Source: Streptomyces sp. NBC_01198 (GTDB taxonomy: Bacteria; Actinomycetota; Actinomycetes; Streptomycetales; Streptomycetaceae). From it: a stretch of 64,000 nt of DNA. The position numbers were made by a program, and so were the translations under genes. The notes below the pieces were generated by a model. The model saw only the letters and a program-made list of their open reading frames with translations, did no database searches and was not told where the DNA came from. This document shows positions 42,467 to 50,939 of the stretch, piece after piece. The stretch lies in contig NZ_CP108568.1 of NCBI RefSeq assembly GCF_036010485.1, positions 4,781,001 through 4,845,000 on the forward strand, given 5' to 3'. Each line of letters opens with the position of its first letter. The stretch's first letter is position 1.

Positions 42467-42733
42467 TCAGTGCCGCATCTCGACCGGCGCGGCCGCCAGT
42501 GCGGACTGGATCGCCGCCACCAGCCGCTCCGCGGACTCCGCGGTGAGTTCGAGCGCGACGCGGGCCGCAGGCCCGCGTGAGGGGTCCGTGAAATCGATGT
42601 TCAGCGTGTGCTCGGCCATCGCATGGACGGGATGGTCGAAGTAGACCGTCACGTCGGAGACGTGGAACCACGACCCGCCCGGCCCCTTGGCACTGCCGTC
42701 AACCGCGTCCTTGACCGTCGTGTACGTGCACAA
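42467..42733 (-). CDS. DUF6295 family small protein
   Basis: 88 residues: MCTYTTVKDAVDGSAKGPGG, SWFHVSDVTVYFDHPVHAMA, EHTLNIDFTDPSRG. I recognise this as a DUF6295 protein, a small family common in Streptomyces with a conserved MCTYT start and YFDHP block. It has no signal or membrane segment. The start codon is TTG at 42733, preceded by GGAGGGCTGAGG which also holds the stop of the dienelactone hydrolase gene 4 bases away; co-translation is likely. Function unknown. Confidence 0.8.
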   Translation of the reverse strand: MCTYTTVKDAVDGSAKGPGGSWFHVSDVTVYFDHPVHAMAEHTLNIDFTDPSRGPAARVALELTAESAERLVAAIQSALAAAPVEMRH

Positions 42734-42736
42734 ACC

Positions 42737-43504
42737 TCAGCCCTCCGCAAGGTGCTTGGCGAAGAACCCGGCAATCCGCTCCCACCCGTCATTGGTCGCC
42801 GCGACGCGGTAACCGGGACGGTTGACGGCGAAGAAGCCGTGCCCGGCGTCCTCGTAACTGTGGAATTCGAAGTCCTTGCCGTGCTCGGTGAGGATCCGGC
42901 CGAGCTCCGCGACCTGCTCCGGGCTCGGGTGCTGGTCCTCCGTGCCGAAGAGGCCGAGCAGCGGGGCGGACAGGTTCGGCAGGTCGGGCAGCAGGTTGGT
43001 GACCTTCAGGCCCAGGCCCGGCGGCACCTCGCCGACGACGAAGGCGCCGTAGCAGTCGACCGCCGCGTCCAGGTCGAGCCGGCAGGCGGCGAGCACGGCC
43101 TGCCGGCCGCCCGAGCAGTGCCCGATGACGCCGACCTTCCCGCTGGCCGCGGGCAGCGCCCGCAGATACGCGGCCGCGCCCGCGACGTCGCCGACCAGCC
43201 GGTCGTCCGGTACGCCGCCGTTCGCGCGGGCCACCGCACTGGCGTCCGCGGGGTCCGCGCCGGGCGCCTCGCGGCTGTAGAGGTTGGGGCAGATCGCGTC
43301 GTAACCCAGCTCGGCGAAGTGCCGCACCATCTCCTTGGTCTCCCGGTCGTAACCGGGCATGTGGTGGATGACGACGACCCCGCCGCGGGTGTTCTCGCCG
43401 GCCGGGCGGGCCAGATACGCCTCGATCTGGTCGCCGTCGTGTCCGGCGATGGCAATGGTTGTCGCGAAGAGCGAGCCGGGGGAGGTGTCCGGGTATTGAG
43501 TCAT
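42737..43504 (-). CDS. Dienelactone hydrolase family protein
   Basis: 255 residues, alpha/beta-hydrolase fold. The nucleophile elbow is GHCSGG with Cys130, the Cys form typical of dienelactone hydrolases instead of Ser; Asp in GTEDQHPS and His in DAGHGFF complete the triad. The start MTQYPDTSPGSLFATTIAIA has no ribosome-binding site, but TATAGC lies 7 bases upstream, so a leaderless message is likely. It shares 49 bp of intergenic DNA containing two overlapping palindromes with the divergent MarR gene, and is probably under MarR control. The natural ester or lactone substrate is unknown. Confidence 0.88.
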   Translation of the reverse strand: MTQYPDTSPGSLFATTIAIAGHDGDQIEAYLARPAGENTRGGVVVIHHMPGYDRETKEMVRHFAELGYDAICPNLYSREAPGADPADASAVARANGGVPDDRLVGDVAGAAAYLRALPAASGKVGVIGHCSGGRQAVLAACRLDLDAAVDCYGAFVVGEVPPGLGLKVTNLLPDLPNLSAPLLGLFGTEDQHPSPEQVAELGRILTEHGKDFEFHSYEDAGHGFFAVNRPGYRVAATNDGWERIAGFFAKHLAEG

Positions 43505-43528
43505 GGCGCCAGCTATACCATAAGGCTG

Positions 43529-43549
43529 AACTGATCAGTTTATACTGAT
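43529..43549. promoter_or_regulatory. Two overlapping MarR operators with divergent leaderless promoters
   Basis: AACTGATCAGTT (43529-43540) is a perfect 12-bp palindrome; ATCAGT-TTAT-ACTGAT (43534-43549) is a second one sharing ATCAGT. TATACT at 43541-43546 is a -10 box for the MarR gene, inside the second palindrome; TATAGC at 43512-43517 (minus strand) serves the hydrolase. Occupying either site would block the MarR promoter. Confidence 0.7.
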
Positions 43550-43553
43550 GATT

Positions 43554-44048
43554 ATGTCGGCCAGCAGCAGGACGCAGACGCACCCGGACCAGGCGGACCC
43601 GGCGCCCGCGCCGCCCGCCGACGCCGGCCCGGCCCGTCTCGCCGCCGATCTGCGCGCGGCCCTCGGCCCGCTGGTGCGGCGGCTGCGGCAGTTCCGCCCG
43701 GACGGCGAACTGACGCTCTCCCAGACCTCGGTGCTGGTCCGGCTGGACCGGGAGGGCCCCGCGACCTCCTCCGAACTGGCCGCGGGCGAGGGCGTACGCC
43801 CGCAGAGCATGTGCACGATCGTCAACGTGCTGCACGAACGCGGCCTGGTCGCCCGCGAATCGGACCCGGACGACGGGCGCCGCATCGTCGTGTCGCTGTC
43901 GGCCACCGGACTGGCGGGCCTGCACGGCGCCCGGCAGGAGAAGGCCAGGCGGCTGACCCGCGCCATCGCCGACGAGCTGTCGCCCGAGGAGCAGGTCACC
44001 CTCGCCGCCGCCCTCCCGCTGCTGGAGAGGATCACCCGACGTGTCTGA
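43554..44048 (+). CDS. MarR family transcriptional regulator
   Basis: 164 residues from the ATG at 43554. The first 30 residues are disordered (TQTHPDQADPAPAPPADAGP); the winged helix follows: ELTLSQTSVLVRLDREGPAT, ELAAGEGVRPQSMCTIVNVL, RGLVARESDPDDGRRIVVSL. A leaderless start is predicted because the -10 box ends 7 bases before it. Its stop lies inside the exporter gene (8-bp overlap), so exporter and repressor are co-expressed. Probably senses a compound exported by that transporter or hydrolysed by the divergent enzyme. Confidence 0.9.
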   Translation: MSASSRTQTHPDQADPAPAPPADAGPARLAADLRAALGPLVRRLRQFRPDGELTLSQTSVLVRLDREGPATSSELAAGEGVRPQSMCTIVNVLHERGLVARESDPDDGRRIVVSLSATGLAGLHGARQEKARRLTRAIADELSPEEQVTLAAALPLLERITRRV

Positions 44049-45753
44049 GCCCGCGGACCTCCGCGTCGCCCCCTCCGGCGCCACCGCGGGCGAACGCCCG
44101 GACCGCTACAAGTGGGTGGCGCTGTCCAACACCAGCCTGGGGATGTTCATGGCCACGGTGGACTCCTCCATCGTGATCATCTCCATGCCGGCGATCTTCC
44201 GCGGCATCCACCTGGACCCCTTCGCGGCCGGCAACATCAGCTACCTGCTGTGGATGATCATGGGGTATCTGCTGGTCACCGCGGTGCTGGTGGTCACGCT
44301 CGGACGGCTCGGCGACATCGTCGGCCGGGTGCGGATGTACAACCTCGGCTTCGTCGTCTTCACCCTCGCCTCCGTCGCGCTGTCCTTCGACCCCTTCCTC
44401 GGCGGGTCCGGCGCGCTATGGCTGATCGGCTGGCGGGTGGTGCAGGCGCTCGGCGGCTCCATGCTGATGGCGAACTCCGCCGCGATCATCACCGACGCCT
44501 TCCCCGCGCGCCAGCGCGGCATGGCGCTCGGCATCAACCAGATCTCGGCGCTCAGCGGGCAGTTCATCGGCCTGGTGCTGGGCGGACTGCTCTCCGCGTG
44601 GGACTGGCGGGCGGTCTTCTGGGTCAACCTGCCGGTCGGCATCCTCGGCACGGTGTGGGCCTACCGCTCGCTGCGGGAGACCTCGGCCCGGCAGAAGTCC
44701 CGTATCGACTGGTGGGGCAACCTCACCTTCGCCGGCGGCCTCGGCGCGCTGCTGGTCTCCATCACCTACGGCATCCAGCCCTACGCCGGCCACACGATGG
44801 GCTGGACCAGCCCCAAGGTGCTCGCCGGGCTGATCGGCGGCGCGCTGCTGCTGGTCGTCTTCTGCGTCATCGAATCCCGGGTGCCGCAGCCGATGTTCCA
44901 CCTCTCGCTGTTCCGCAACCGGGCCTTCGCGGCCGGCAACGCCGCCTCGCTGCTGGCCTCCGTCGCGCGCGGCGGCCTGCAGTTCATGCTGATCATCTGG
45001 CTGCAGGGCATCTGGCTGCCGCTGCACGGCTACGACTTCGAGGACGCGCCGCTGTGGGCCGGCATCTTCCTGCTGCCGCTGACCGCCGGCTTCCTCATCG
45101 CGGGCCCGCTGTGCGGCTGGCTCTCCGACCGCTACGGGGTGCGCTTCTTCACCACCGGCGGGCTGCTGCTGTTCTCGGCGAGCTTCGTCGGCCTGCTGCT
45201 GCTGCCGATCACCTTCCCCTACTGGGCTTTCGCGCTGCTCATCACGGCCAACGGGATGGGGTCGGGGATGTTCTCCGCGCCGAACACGTCGGCGATCATG
45301 AGCAGCGTCCCGGTCACGCACCGGGGGGCCGCGTCCGGGATGCGGTCCACCTTCCAGAACAGCGGGATGTCGCTGTCCATCGGCATCTTCTTCTCGCTGC
45401 TCATCATCGGCCTGGCCAACCGGTTGCCTGCGGCGCTCTCGTCGGGGCTCCAGGCGCAGGGCGTGCCGGCCGCGACCGCCCAGCACGCGGCGTCCCTGCC
45501 GCCGGTGTCGACGGTCTTCTCGGCGTTCCTCGGCATCAACCCGGTGCGGACGTTGCTCGGGCCGAGCGGGGTGCTCGATACGCTGCCCGCGCATAACCGG
45601 GCGGTGCTGACGGGGAAGTCGTTCTTCCCGAACTTGATTTCGGCGCCGTTCCATCACGGGTTGCTGATCGTCTTCGCGACGGCGGCCGCGATGGGCCTCC
45701 TGGCCTCCACCGCCTCCCTCCTCCGCGGCCACCCCCCTCTCCCTCCGACCTGA
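44041..45753 (+). CDS. DHA2-type MFS exporter
   Basis: 570 residues and about 14 helices. First helix FMATVDSSIVIISMPAIFRG (DHA2 motif D1), loop GRLGDIVGRVRMYNLGFVVF (motif A), LGINQISALSGQFIGLVLGG (motif C area). Longer than the exporter at 1058 because of a larger C-terminal region (GLQAQGVPAATAQHAASLPP), typical of the extracytoplasmic loop between helices 13 and 14. The GTG start overlaps the MarR stop by 8 bp. Substrate unknown. Confidence 0.9.
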   Translation: MSEPADLRVAPSGATAGERPDRYKWVALSNTSLGMFMATVDSSIVIISMPAIFRGIHLDPFAAGNISYLLWMIMGYLLVTAVLVVTLGRLGDIVGRVRMYNLGFVVFTLASVALSFDPFLGGSGALWLIGWRVVQALGGSMLMANSAAIITDAFPARQRGMALGINQISALSGQFIGLVLGGLLSAWDWRAVFWVNLPVGILGTVWAYRSLRETSARQKSRIDWWGNLTFAGGLGALLVSITYGIQPYAGHTMGWTSPKVLAGLIGGALLLVVFCVIESRVPQPMFHLSLFRNRAFAAGNAASLLASVARGGLQFMLIIWLQGIWLPLHGYDFEDAPLWAGIFLLPLTAGFLIAGPLCGWLSDRYGVRFFTTGGLLLFSASFVGLLLLPITFPYWAFALLITANGMGSGMFSAPNTSAIMSSVPVTHRGAASGMRSTFQNSGMSLSIGIFFSLLIIGLANRLPAALSSGLQAQGVPAATAQHAASLPPVSTVFSAFLGINPVRTLLGPSGVLDTLPAHNRAVLTGKSFFPNLISAPFHHGLLIVFATAAAMGLLASTASLLRGHPPLPPT

Positions 45754-46201
45754 CGCGCAGTTCCCCGCGCCCCTGGGTGGGTGCCACTTGCAGTCGCGAT
45801 GCGTCTTCTGCGCCGTCGTGGCTTGTCGCGCAGTTCCCCGCGCCCCTGAAAAACGCTCACCCTCTGCGCCAGCAACACCTCTGCCAGGGACCAACCCCCG
45901 ACGGCGGAAGAGGCAGGCCTCAAGGGGCGCGGGGAACTGCGCGACAAGCCCCCACGCACCGGCACTGCGAACGCCACCGCAAGTGGCACCCACCCCAGGG
46001 GCGCGGGGAACTGCGCGCCCAGCCCGAGTGCGGCGGCACTGTGAACGCAACAGGACGGGGCACCCACCCCAGGGGCGCGGGGAACTGCGCGCCCAGCCAC
46101 GGCGGCGGGAAGCCGGCGACGCCACCGCAAGTGGCAGCCGCGGGTGACGGCGCGGGCCACCGCCGGGGTGGGAAAGGTAGCGGCGCCACCGCAGGTGGCA
46201 C
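45754..46201. repeat. Cluster of intergenic repeats of two families
   Basis: Family A, core GGGGCGCGGGGAACTGCGCG, occurs five times: 45754-45775 and 45827-45848 in one orientation, 45923-45943, 45996-46017 and 46070-46091 in the other. Family B, GCCACCGCAAGTGGC (a small hairpin), occurs at 45973-45987, 46121-46135 and, as GCCACCGCAGGTGGC, 46185-46199, with a partial copy near 45783. Units are joined as B-CACCCACCCC-A. The whole 523-bp space before the sigma gene holds no supported gene. The A core is a repeat I know from many Streptomyces intergenic regions. Confidence 0.85.
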
Positions 46202-46276
46202 TCCCCCTGTAACGCAAGCGCAGCGTCATCGCGTCGAAGAGGGTGAGACCGCGTCCCCCCGAAAGGAGCCGCAGGC

Positions 46277-46786
46277 GTGCGAAAAGTGCAGACGCAGGCC
46301 TACCTGGAGTTCGCCCGGGCCCGCGCGGGCCCGCTGTACCGCTCGGCGTGCCTGCTCGCCAGCGGCGACACGCACCTGGCCGAGGACCTGGTCCAGGAGA
46401 CGCTGGGCCGGATGTACCTGGTCTGGGGCCGGACGGCCAAGCTCGGGAATCCGGCCGCGTACGCCCAGACCGTCCTGGTGCGGGCGTTCCTGACGCATCA
46501 GCGCCGCCGCAGCAGCGGGGAGCGCCCGATCGCCGAGCCGCCCGACCTCCCGGCGGCGCCCGGCAGTGACACCACTCTCCGCGTCACCTTGCTTGAGGCA
46601 CTCGCCCGGCTGGCCCCGAAGGACCGGGCGGTGCTGGTGCTGCGGTACTGGGAGGACCGCAGCATCGAGGAGACCGCCGCCGCGCTGGAGGCGTCACCCG
46701 GCGCGATCCGCACCCGTTCCGTACGCGCCCTCGGCCGGCTGCGGGATGAACTCGGCGGCGAGCTCTCGGACTTGACCGCACGCTGA
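46277..46786 (+). CDS. SigE-family ECF RNA polymerase sigma factor
   Basis: 169 residues. Region 2: YLEFARARAGPLYRSACLLA, AEDLVQETLGRMYLVWGRTA. Region 4: EALARLAPKDRAVLVLRYWE, SIEETAAALEASPGAIRTRS. This is the compact SigE/SACE-type ECF subfamily common in actinobacteria (SigE-family by NCBI naming, not the S. coelicolor cell-wall SigE). AAAGGAG precedes the GTG. The following gene, 64 bp on, is the typical membrane partner, probably the anti-sigma factor or an effector. Confidence 0.9.
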   Translation: MRKVQTQAYLEFARARAGPLYRSACLLASGDTHLAEDLVQETLGRMYLVWGRTAKLGNPAAYAQTVLVRAFLTHQRRRSSGERPIAEPPDLPAAPGSDTTLRVTLLEALARLAPKDRAVLVLRYWEDRSIEETAAALEASPGAIRTRSVRALGRLRDELGGELSDLTAR

Positions 46787-46850
46787 CCCGCGCCCAGCCG
46801 CGTGCACCCACCCCCATCCGTCATGACAACCCGCACTTGTGAGGACACCC

Positions 46851-47651
46851 ATGCCCATGGAATTCGAAGACGACCTCGGCGACGCGATGCGCCGTACCGC
46901 CGACACCTTCCAGCCCGACCACCCCGCGGAACTCGTGGGCGCGGGCCATCTCAGAGGCCGCCGGCTGCGCCGCCGGCGTACGGCCACCGTCGTGGCGGGG
47001 GCCGCCGCCCTCGCGGTGGTCGCGGTCGGCGGCGTGCTGGGCTCCGGGATCGCGCGGAGCGGCGACCACGGCAGCGGAGTGGCCGCCGCGCCTGAGCAGC
47101 CGCAGCTGGTGGGGTCGGCTTCGGCCGTCCGCCCGGTGAGCGGGCAGAAGGTCGCCCAGATCTTCGGCCGCCTGCTGCCCGCCGGCAGCGTCAAGGACCT
47201 GGAGGGCGTCGGCACGGAGTACCGCCCGTACGCCTCCGCGACCGCGCTGTTCGACGACGGCGCCGGCCCCGGCGAGGTCACGATCAATCTGGAGCGCGGG
47301 GCGGGTCCCGTCGGCGACTGCCCGCCGGCCGCCCAGAACCCGGGCACGTGGTGCTCGATCACCCATGTCAGGGGCGGCATCCTGAAGGTCTTCAAGGGCT
47401 GGGAGTACCCGGACCACCGTGGCGGTGAGAAGGACTGGACGGCGACCTTCGTCACGTCGGACGACACCGGGATCCAGCTGAGCCAGTGGAATTCGACCCG
47501 GGAGAAGGGGGCCTCGGCCACCCGGACGGACCCGCCGCTGAACGTCACCGAGATGACCACCATGGTCACCAGCGACCTCTGGAAGCCGGTCCTGGACGCG
47601 CTCCCCGACCCCGCGAAGTGCCTGAAGTGCGGGCCCGTGCCGGGCAAGTGA
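46851..47651 (+). CDS. Single-pass membrane protein, probable anti-sigma partner
   Basis: 266 residues. The cytosolic N-terminus (EFEDDLGDAMRRTADTFQPD) and a basic patch (RGRRLRRRRT) precede one helix (ATVVAGAAALAVVAVGGVLG); the outer part has ~190 residues with a Cys pair in VGDCPPAAQNPGTWCS and a Cys pair near the end (KCLKCGP). GAGGACACCC precedes the ATG at 46851. The position after a SigE-family sigma gene and the N-in single-pass layout fit sequestration of the sigma factor, but no zinc-binding anti-sigma motif is seen. Confidence 0.65.
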   Translation: MPMEFEDDLGDAMRRTADTFQPDHPAELVGAGHLRGRRLRRRRTATVVAGAAALAVVAVGGVLGSGIARSGDHGSGVAAAPEQPQLVGSASAVRPVSGQKVAQIFGRLLPAGSVKDLEGVGTEYRPYASATALFDDGAGPGEVTINLERGAGPVGDCPPAAQNPGTWCSITHVRGGILKVFKGWEYPDHRGGEKDWTATFVTSDDTGIQLSQWNSTREKGASATRTDPPLNVTEMTTMVTSDLWKPVLDALPDPAKCLKCGPVPGK

Positions 47652-47831
47652 CGGCGCCGGCTGACACAGCCGGGCTGCGGGCGCCAGACCTGGGGGTCTT
47701 CCCGTTCACGTGCTTTTTGCGCATGCTTTGAGTACCTGGGTGCCGTCTGCCGCGGCTTTCGGGTGACAATGCGAAGTCGAGGCGCAAGACGTACGAGGCA
47801 GAGTTAGCCCCCTGAGTGAAGCGAGGATCCC

Positions 47832-48116
47832 ATGTTTCGAAACGGGCTGGAGCCGTGGCACCTGGTCCTGGTGGCGATCGTCGTCATCTTGGTCTTCGGT
47901 TCGAAGAAGCTCCCCGAGGCCGCCCGCGGCCTGGGCAAGTCGATGCGCATCCTGAGGTCCGAGGCCAGGGCGATGAAGCACGACGACCCGGCCACCACCG
48001 CATCGCCGACCCCCGGGTCCTCGGCGACGCCGGCGCCCGACGCCCTCACCCCCACCGACGTGGTGACCGCGAACGAGGCCACCCCGACGCTGCAGCCCAC
48101 CACCACGGCCAAGTAA
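47832..48116 (+). CDS. tatA: Sec-independent (Tat) protein translocase subunit TatA
   Basis: 94 residues. N-terminal helix EPWHLVLVAIVVILVFGSKK, then the amphipathic LPEAARGLGKSMRILRSEAR with the FGxxKLPE hinge characteristic of TatA, and a disordered Thr/Pro-rich tail (TTASPTPGSSATPAP). Forms the pore-like assembly for folded proteins bearing twin-arginine signals. No tatB or tatC is adjacent, so this is either the main dispersed tatA or an extra copy. GCGAGGATCCC precedes the ATG. Confidence 0.9.
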   Translation: MFRNGLEPWHLVLVAIVVILVFGSKKLPEAARGLGKSMRILRSEARAMKHDDPATTASPTPGSSATPAPDALTPTDVVTANEATPTLQPTTTAK

Positions 48117-48140
48117 GCGCACCCGCCCCAGGCGGGACGA

Positions 48141-48162
48141 GCCCCGGACGGGAGTCCGGGGC
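48141..48162 (+). terminator. Terminator of tatA
   Basis: GCCCCGGAC and GTCCGGGGC pair perfectly around GGGA, 24 bases after the stop. Confidence 0.7.
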
Positions 48163-48208
48163 TTCGCGCTGCCCGGGAGGGGAAACGCTTCGCGCTGCCC
48201 GGGAGGGG
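48161..48208. repeat. Direct repeat of 22 bp
   Basis: GCTTCGCGCTGCCCGGGAGG plus GG occurs at 48161-48182 and again at 48187-48208, 26 bp apart. Located between the tatA terminator and the PucR gene; possibly a replication-slippage product or part of a regulator site. Confidence 0.6.
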
Positions 48209-48281
48209 CAGGCCGCCGCTGCCGGGATCCGGCAGCCTTGGTAGGTTCGCGTGTCCGGGTTCTGGAAGCAGGGGTGGGGCA

Positions 48282-49445
48282 GTGGTGGCGGCCGGGACAG
48301 GTACGGGCGTGGGGACGGCGGCCGCGCGTAAGGGCAAGGGCGCGGGGACGCACCCGCCCGCGGTGCCGGCGGAGTTCCTGGCCGGATTCCCCGAGACGCT
48401 CGCCGACGTCTCCCGCAGCTGCCGGGCGCTGACCCGGGCGGAGCGCGAGAGCCGCAGGGCGCTCGGCGAGCAGGCCGCCGACGCGGGCTTCGGCCTGCGC
48501 GAACTGACCGCGAGCCATCTCGCCGCGGCCCGGCAGGCCTGGTCGTCGCTGCCGGGGGTGGCCGCCGCCCGCGACACCGCCGAGCTGCGCAAGGCGGGGG
48601 CCGCGGTGCTCGCCGCGCTCGAAGCGGGGATCGGCGCGCTGGCTGAGGGCCATGCCCGCGCCCAGCGGCACGCGGTGCGCCGGGCCGACGCGGCCCGCCG
48701 CGCCTTCGTCGACGACCTGCTCTACGGCCGCAGCGACCCGGGCCGGATCGCCGAGCAGGCCGAGGGCTTCGGGCTGCGGCTGGCCGAGCGGCACACCGTC
48801 GCGGTCGCCGCGGCGCCGCCGGGGGAGACGTATGACGAGGCGCACCCGCTGCTGCGGCGGATCGAACGCGAGCTGGCCGGCCGCTTCGGCGACCACGACG
48901 CGCTGATCGCCCCCAAGGACGGGCGGCTGGTGTGCGTGGCCCCCACCGGGCAGCAGCAGGTGCTGGACGCGTTCGTGAGGCTGGCCTCCGCCCACGAGCC
49001 CGCCCGGGTCGCGGTCAGCCGCACGCACAGCGGCGCGGTGGGTGTGGTGCGCTCCTACGAGGAGGCGCTGAGCGCGCTGGACCTCGCGGAGCGCCTCGCC
49101 CTGGACGGCCGGGTCCTGAACGTGGCGGAGCTGCTGGTCTTCCCGGTCCTGATGCGCGACCGGGCGGCGATGTCGGACCTGGTCCAGTCGGTGCTCGGGC
49201 CGCTGCTGGCGGCGCGGGGCGGCGCGGGCCCGCTGCTGGAGACGATCTCGGCGTACGCGGCCGCCGGCTATGTCAACGCCGAGGCCGCCCGCCGGCTGGA
49301 TCTCAGCGTGCGCGCGCTGTCCTACCGCCTGGAGCGGATAGCCGCGCTCACCGGCTTCGACCCCGACGACCCGCTCCAGCGCTACACCCTGGAGACCGCC
49401 GCCCTGGGCGCCCGGCTGCTCAGCTGGCCGCCGGCCTCACCCTGA
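48282..49445 (+). CDS. PucR/CdaR-type transcriptional regulator
   Basis: 387 residues. The central part (DEAHPLLRRIERELAGRFGD, VCVAPTGQQQVLDAFVRLAS) is the GGDEF-like domain of the CdaR/PucR family, and the C-terminus (TISAYAAAGYVNAEAARRLD, LSVRALSYRLERIAALTGFD) is the PucR-type helix-turn-helix. The first 30 residues are low-complexity Gly/Ala/Lys. The GTG at 48282 follows AGGGGTGGGG. The target genes are not evident; neighbours are tatA and a MarR gene. Confidence 0.88.
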   Translation: MVAAGTGTGVGTAAARKGKGAGTHPPAVPAEFLAGFPETLADVSRSCRALTRAERESRRALGEQAADAGFGLRELTASHLAAARQAWSSLPGVAAARDTAELRKAGAAVLAALEAGIGALAEGHARAQRHAVRRADAARRAFVDDLLYGRSDPGRIAEQAEGFGLRLAERHTVAVAAAPPGETYDEAHPLLRRIERELAGRFGDHDALIAPKDGRLVCVAPTGQQQVLDAFVRLASAHEPARVAVSRTHSGAVGVVRSYEEALSALDLAERLALDGRVLNVAELLVFPVLMRDRAAMSDLVQSVLGPLLAARGGAGPLLETISAYAAAGYVNAEAARRLDLSVRALSYRLERIAALTGFDPDDPLQRYTLETAALGARLLSWPPASP

Positions 49446-49456
49446 GCAGGCGCGGC

Positions 49457-49957
49457 TCAGGCGCCGCAGGCCTCCTCGTCCTCGGCCCGCGCGGCGGCGC
49501 ACTCGGCGCGCAGCCCCGCACTGATCGCCAGCCCGATGTCCCGCAGGGACGCCAGCTGTTCGGGCGTCAGCACGTCGAAGATGTGCTCGCGCACCGTCGT
49601 GACGTGCCCCGGGGCGGCCGCGGCCAGCGCCGCGTAGCCCTCGTCGGTCAGCGCGCAGACCCACCCGCGGCGGTCGCCGTCGGCGGGGCGCCGCTCGACC
49701 CAGCCGTTGCGCTCCAGTGCGGCCACCGCATGGGAGAGCCGGCTCCGGGAAGAGAGCGAGGCATCCGCGAGTTCACTCATACGGAGGCGTCGGTGCGGTG
49801 CCTCCGAGAGGCGGACGAGGATCTCGTAGTAGGCCATGGGCATGCCCGAGTCCTGCCGCATCTGCCGGTCTATGTGTGCGGAGAAGGCCACACTGGCGGA
49901 CAGGTAGGCCCGCCAGATCTCCTGCTCCTCCGCACTCAGCCAGCGCACATCGTTCAT
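49457..49957 (-). CDS. MarR family transcriptional regulator
   Basis: 166 residues: MNDVRWLSAEEQEIWRAYLS, MAYYEILVRLSEAPHRRLRM, LADASLSSRSRLSHAVAALE and RNGWVERRPADGDRRGWVC form the winged helix, with the DxRG wing. An acidic Cys-containing tail (AAARAEDEEACGA) ends it. Divergent from a YceI gene with inverted repeats between them. MarR-YceI pairs are common in Streptomyces; the inducer is unknown. Convergent with the PucR gene by 11 bp. Confidence 0.9.
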   Translation of the reverse strand: MNDVRWLSAEEQEIWRAYLSASVAFSAHIDRQMRQDSGMPMAYYEILVRLSEAPHRRLRMSELADASLSSRSRLSHAVAALERNGWVERRPADGDRRGWVCALTDEGYAALAAAAPGHVTTVREHIFDVLTPEQLASLRDIGLAISAGLRAECAAARAEDEEACGA

Positions 49958-49974
49958 ATGTTCATCATACCGGT

Positions 49975-50041
49975 GGTTGAACTCTCAACACCATCGGGAT
50001 ATGGTGAATGAGGTTTCAATCACCAGCAACCATTGATGGTT
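49975..50041. promoter_or_regulatory. Candidate MarR operators before the YceI gene
   Basis: Two symmetrical elements lie in the 104-bp divergent region: GTTGA...TCAAC (about 49975-49989) close to the MarR start, and AACCAT-TG-ATGGTT (50028-50041), a perfect 6-base-arm repeat 20 bases before the YceI ATG. Confidence 0.5.
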
Positions 50042-50061
50042 CCGTCCAAGGAGTATCAGCC

Positions 50062-50613
50062 ATGAGCTCGCAGACCGCAGTGATCGACGGCTATGTCGCC
50101 GGTACGTGGACGATCGACACCGTGCACTCCGACGTGTCGTTCTACGTCCGTCACCTCGGCGTTTCCAAGGTCCGCGGCCACTTCGCGACCTTCGAGGGCA
50201 CCATCGTCACGGCCGAGGACCCGCTGGAGTCCACCGTCAACGCGGTGATCAAGACCGCGTCGGTGAGCACCAACAACGAGACCCGGGACGGCCACGTGCG
50301 CAGCGCGGACTTCCTGGACGTCGAGAACTTCCCGGAGATGACCTTCACCTCCACCGGGGTCCGCCCGCAGACCTCCGAGCTGTTCGAGGTCGACGGTGAG
50401 CTGACGCTGCACGGCGTCACCAAGCCGGTCACCCTCACGCTGGAGCTGAACGGCTTCGGCAAGGGCTTCGACGGCAACGCCGTCGCGGGCTTCTCGGCCG
50501 CCACCGAGATCAGCCGTGGCGACTTCGGCGTCACCGGCGGCGCCGCCGGTGCCGCGGTCAGCGACAAGATCAAGATCGCCCTGGAGATCGAGGCGGGCAT
50601 CACCCAGGCCTGA
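50062..50613 (+). CDS. YceI family protein (second copy)
   Basis: 183 residues, MSSQTAVIDGYVAGTWTIDT then SFYVRHLGVSKVRGHFATFE and TSTGVRPQTSELFEVDGELT, with KIALEIEAGITQA at the end. Same barrel as the protein at 2751 (both have GTWxID, FEGTIV and DGxLT blocks) but without the Ala-rich tail. AAGGAG precedes the ATG at 50062. Likely regulated by the divergent MarR protein; role in isoprenoid or stress-lipid binding is inferred from the family. Confidence 0.9.
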   Translation: MSSQTAVIDGYVAGTWTIDTVHSDVSFYVRHLGVSKVRGHFATFEGTIVTAEDPLESTVNAVIKTASVSTNNETRDGHVRSADFLDVENFPEMTFTSTGVRPQTSELFEVDGELTLHGVTKPVTLTLELNGFGKGFDGNAVAGFSAATEISRGDFGVTGGAAGAAVSDKIKIALEIEAGITQA

Positions 50614-50640
50614 CCCCAGGCACCGCAGTACGGCTCCATC

Positions 50641-50686
50641 GCCACCGGCCGCCCTCCGCTTCAGTACGCGGACGGCGGCCGGTGGC
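50641..50686 (+). terminator. Terminator of the YceI gene
   Basis: GCCACCGGCCGCC pairs perfectly with GGCGGCCGGTGGC, and the inner TCCGC/GCGGA extends the stem; GTTTCGGTT follows. The remaining ~250 bases to 50939 hold no supported gene. Confidence 0.8.
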
Positions 50687-50939
50687 GTTTCGGTTCCCGC
50701 ACGACCCGGACACGATCGATGCAAGAAGTCTGCCGGAAAGCGGCAATGCCCGGCGTCCCCGGGTCCTGCCACGATCAATGCGCCACCGGTTGGCAGGGGG
50801 GAACGGGGGCACGGGGGAGCAGGGGGGAGCAGCGGTCATGGCGTCCACGGAGGGCGCCATGACCGGCTGGCCGGCGAGGGCCCGGCCGCGGCGTCGCCGG
50901 TGCGCCGGCCGCCGCCGGGGCGGCGGCCTACTCGCGTAC

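Noticed and set aside
45754..46201. CRISPR array
   Set aside because: Repeats occur in both orientations with irregular spacing, cores are shared with common Streptomyces intergenic repeats, and no cas gene is present.
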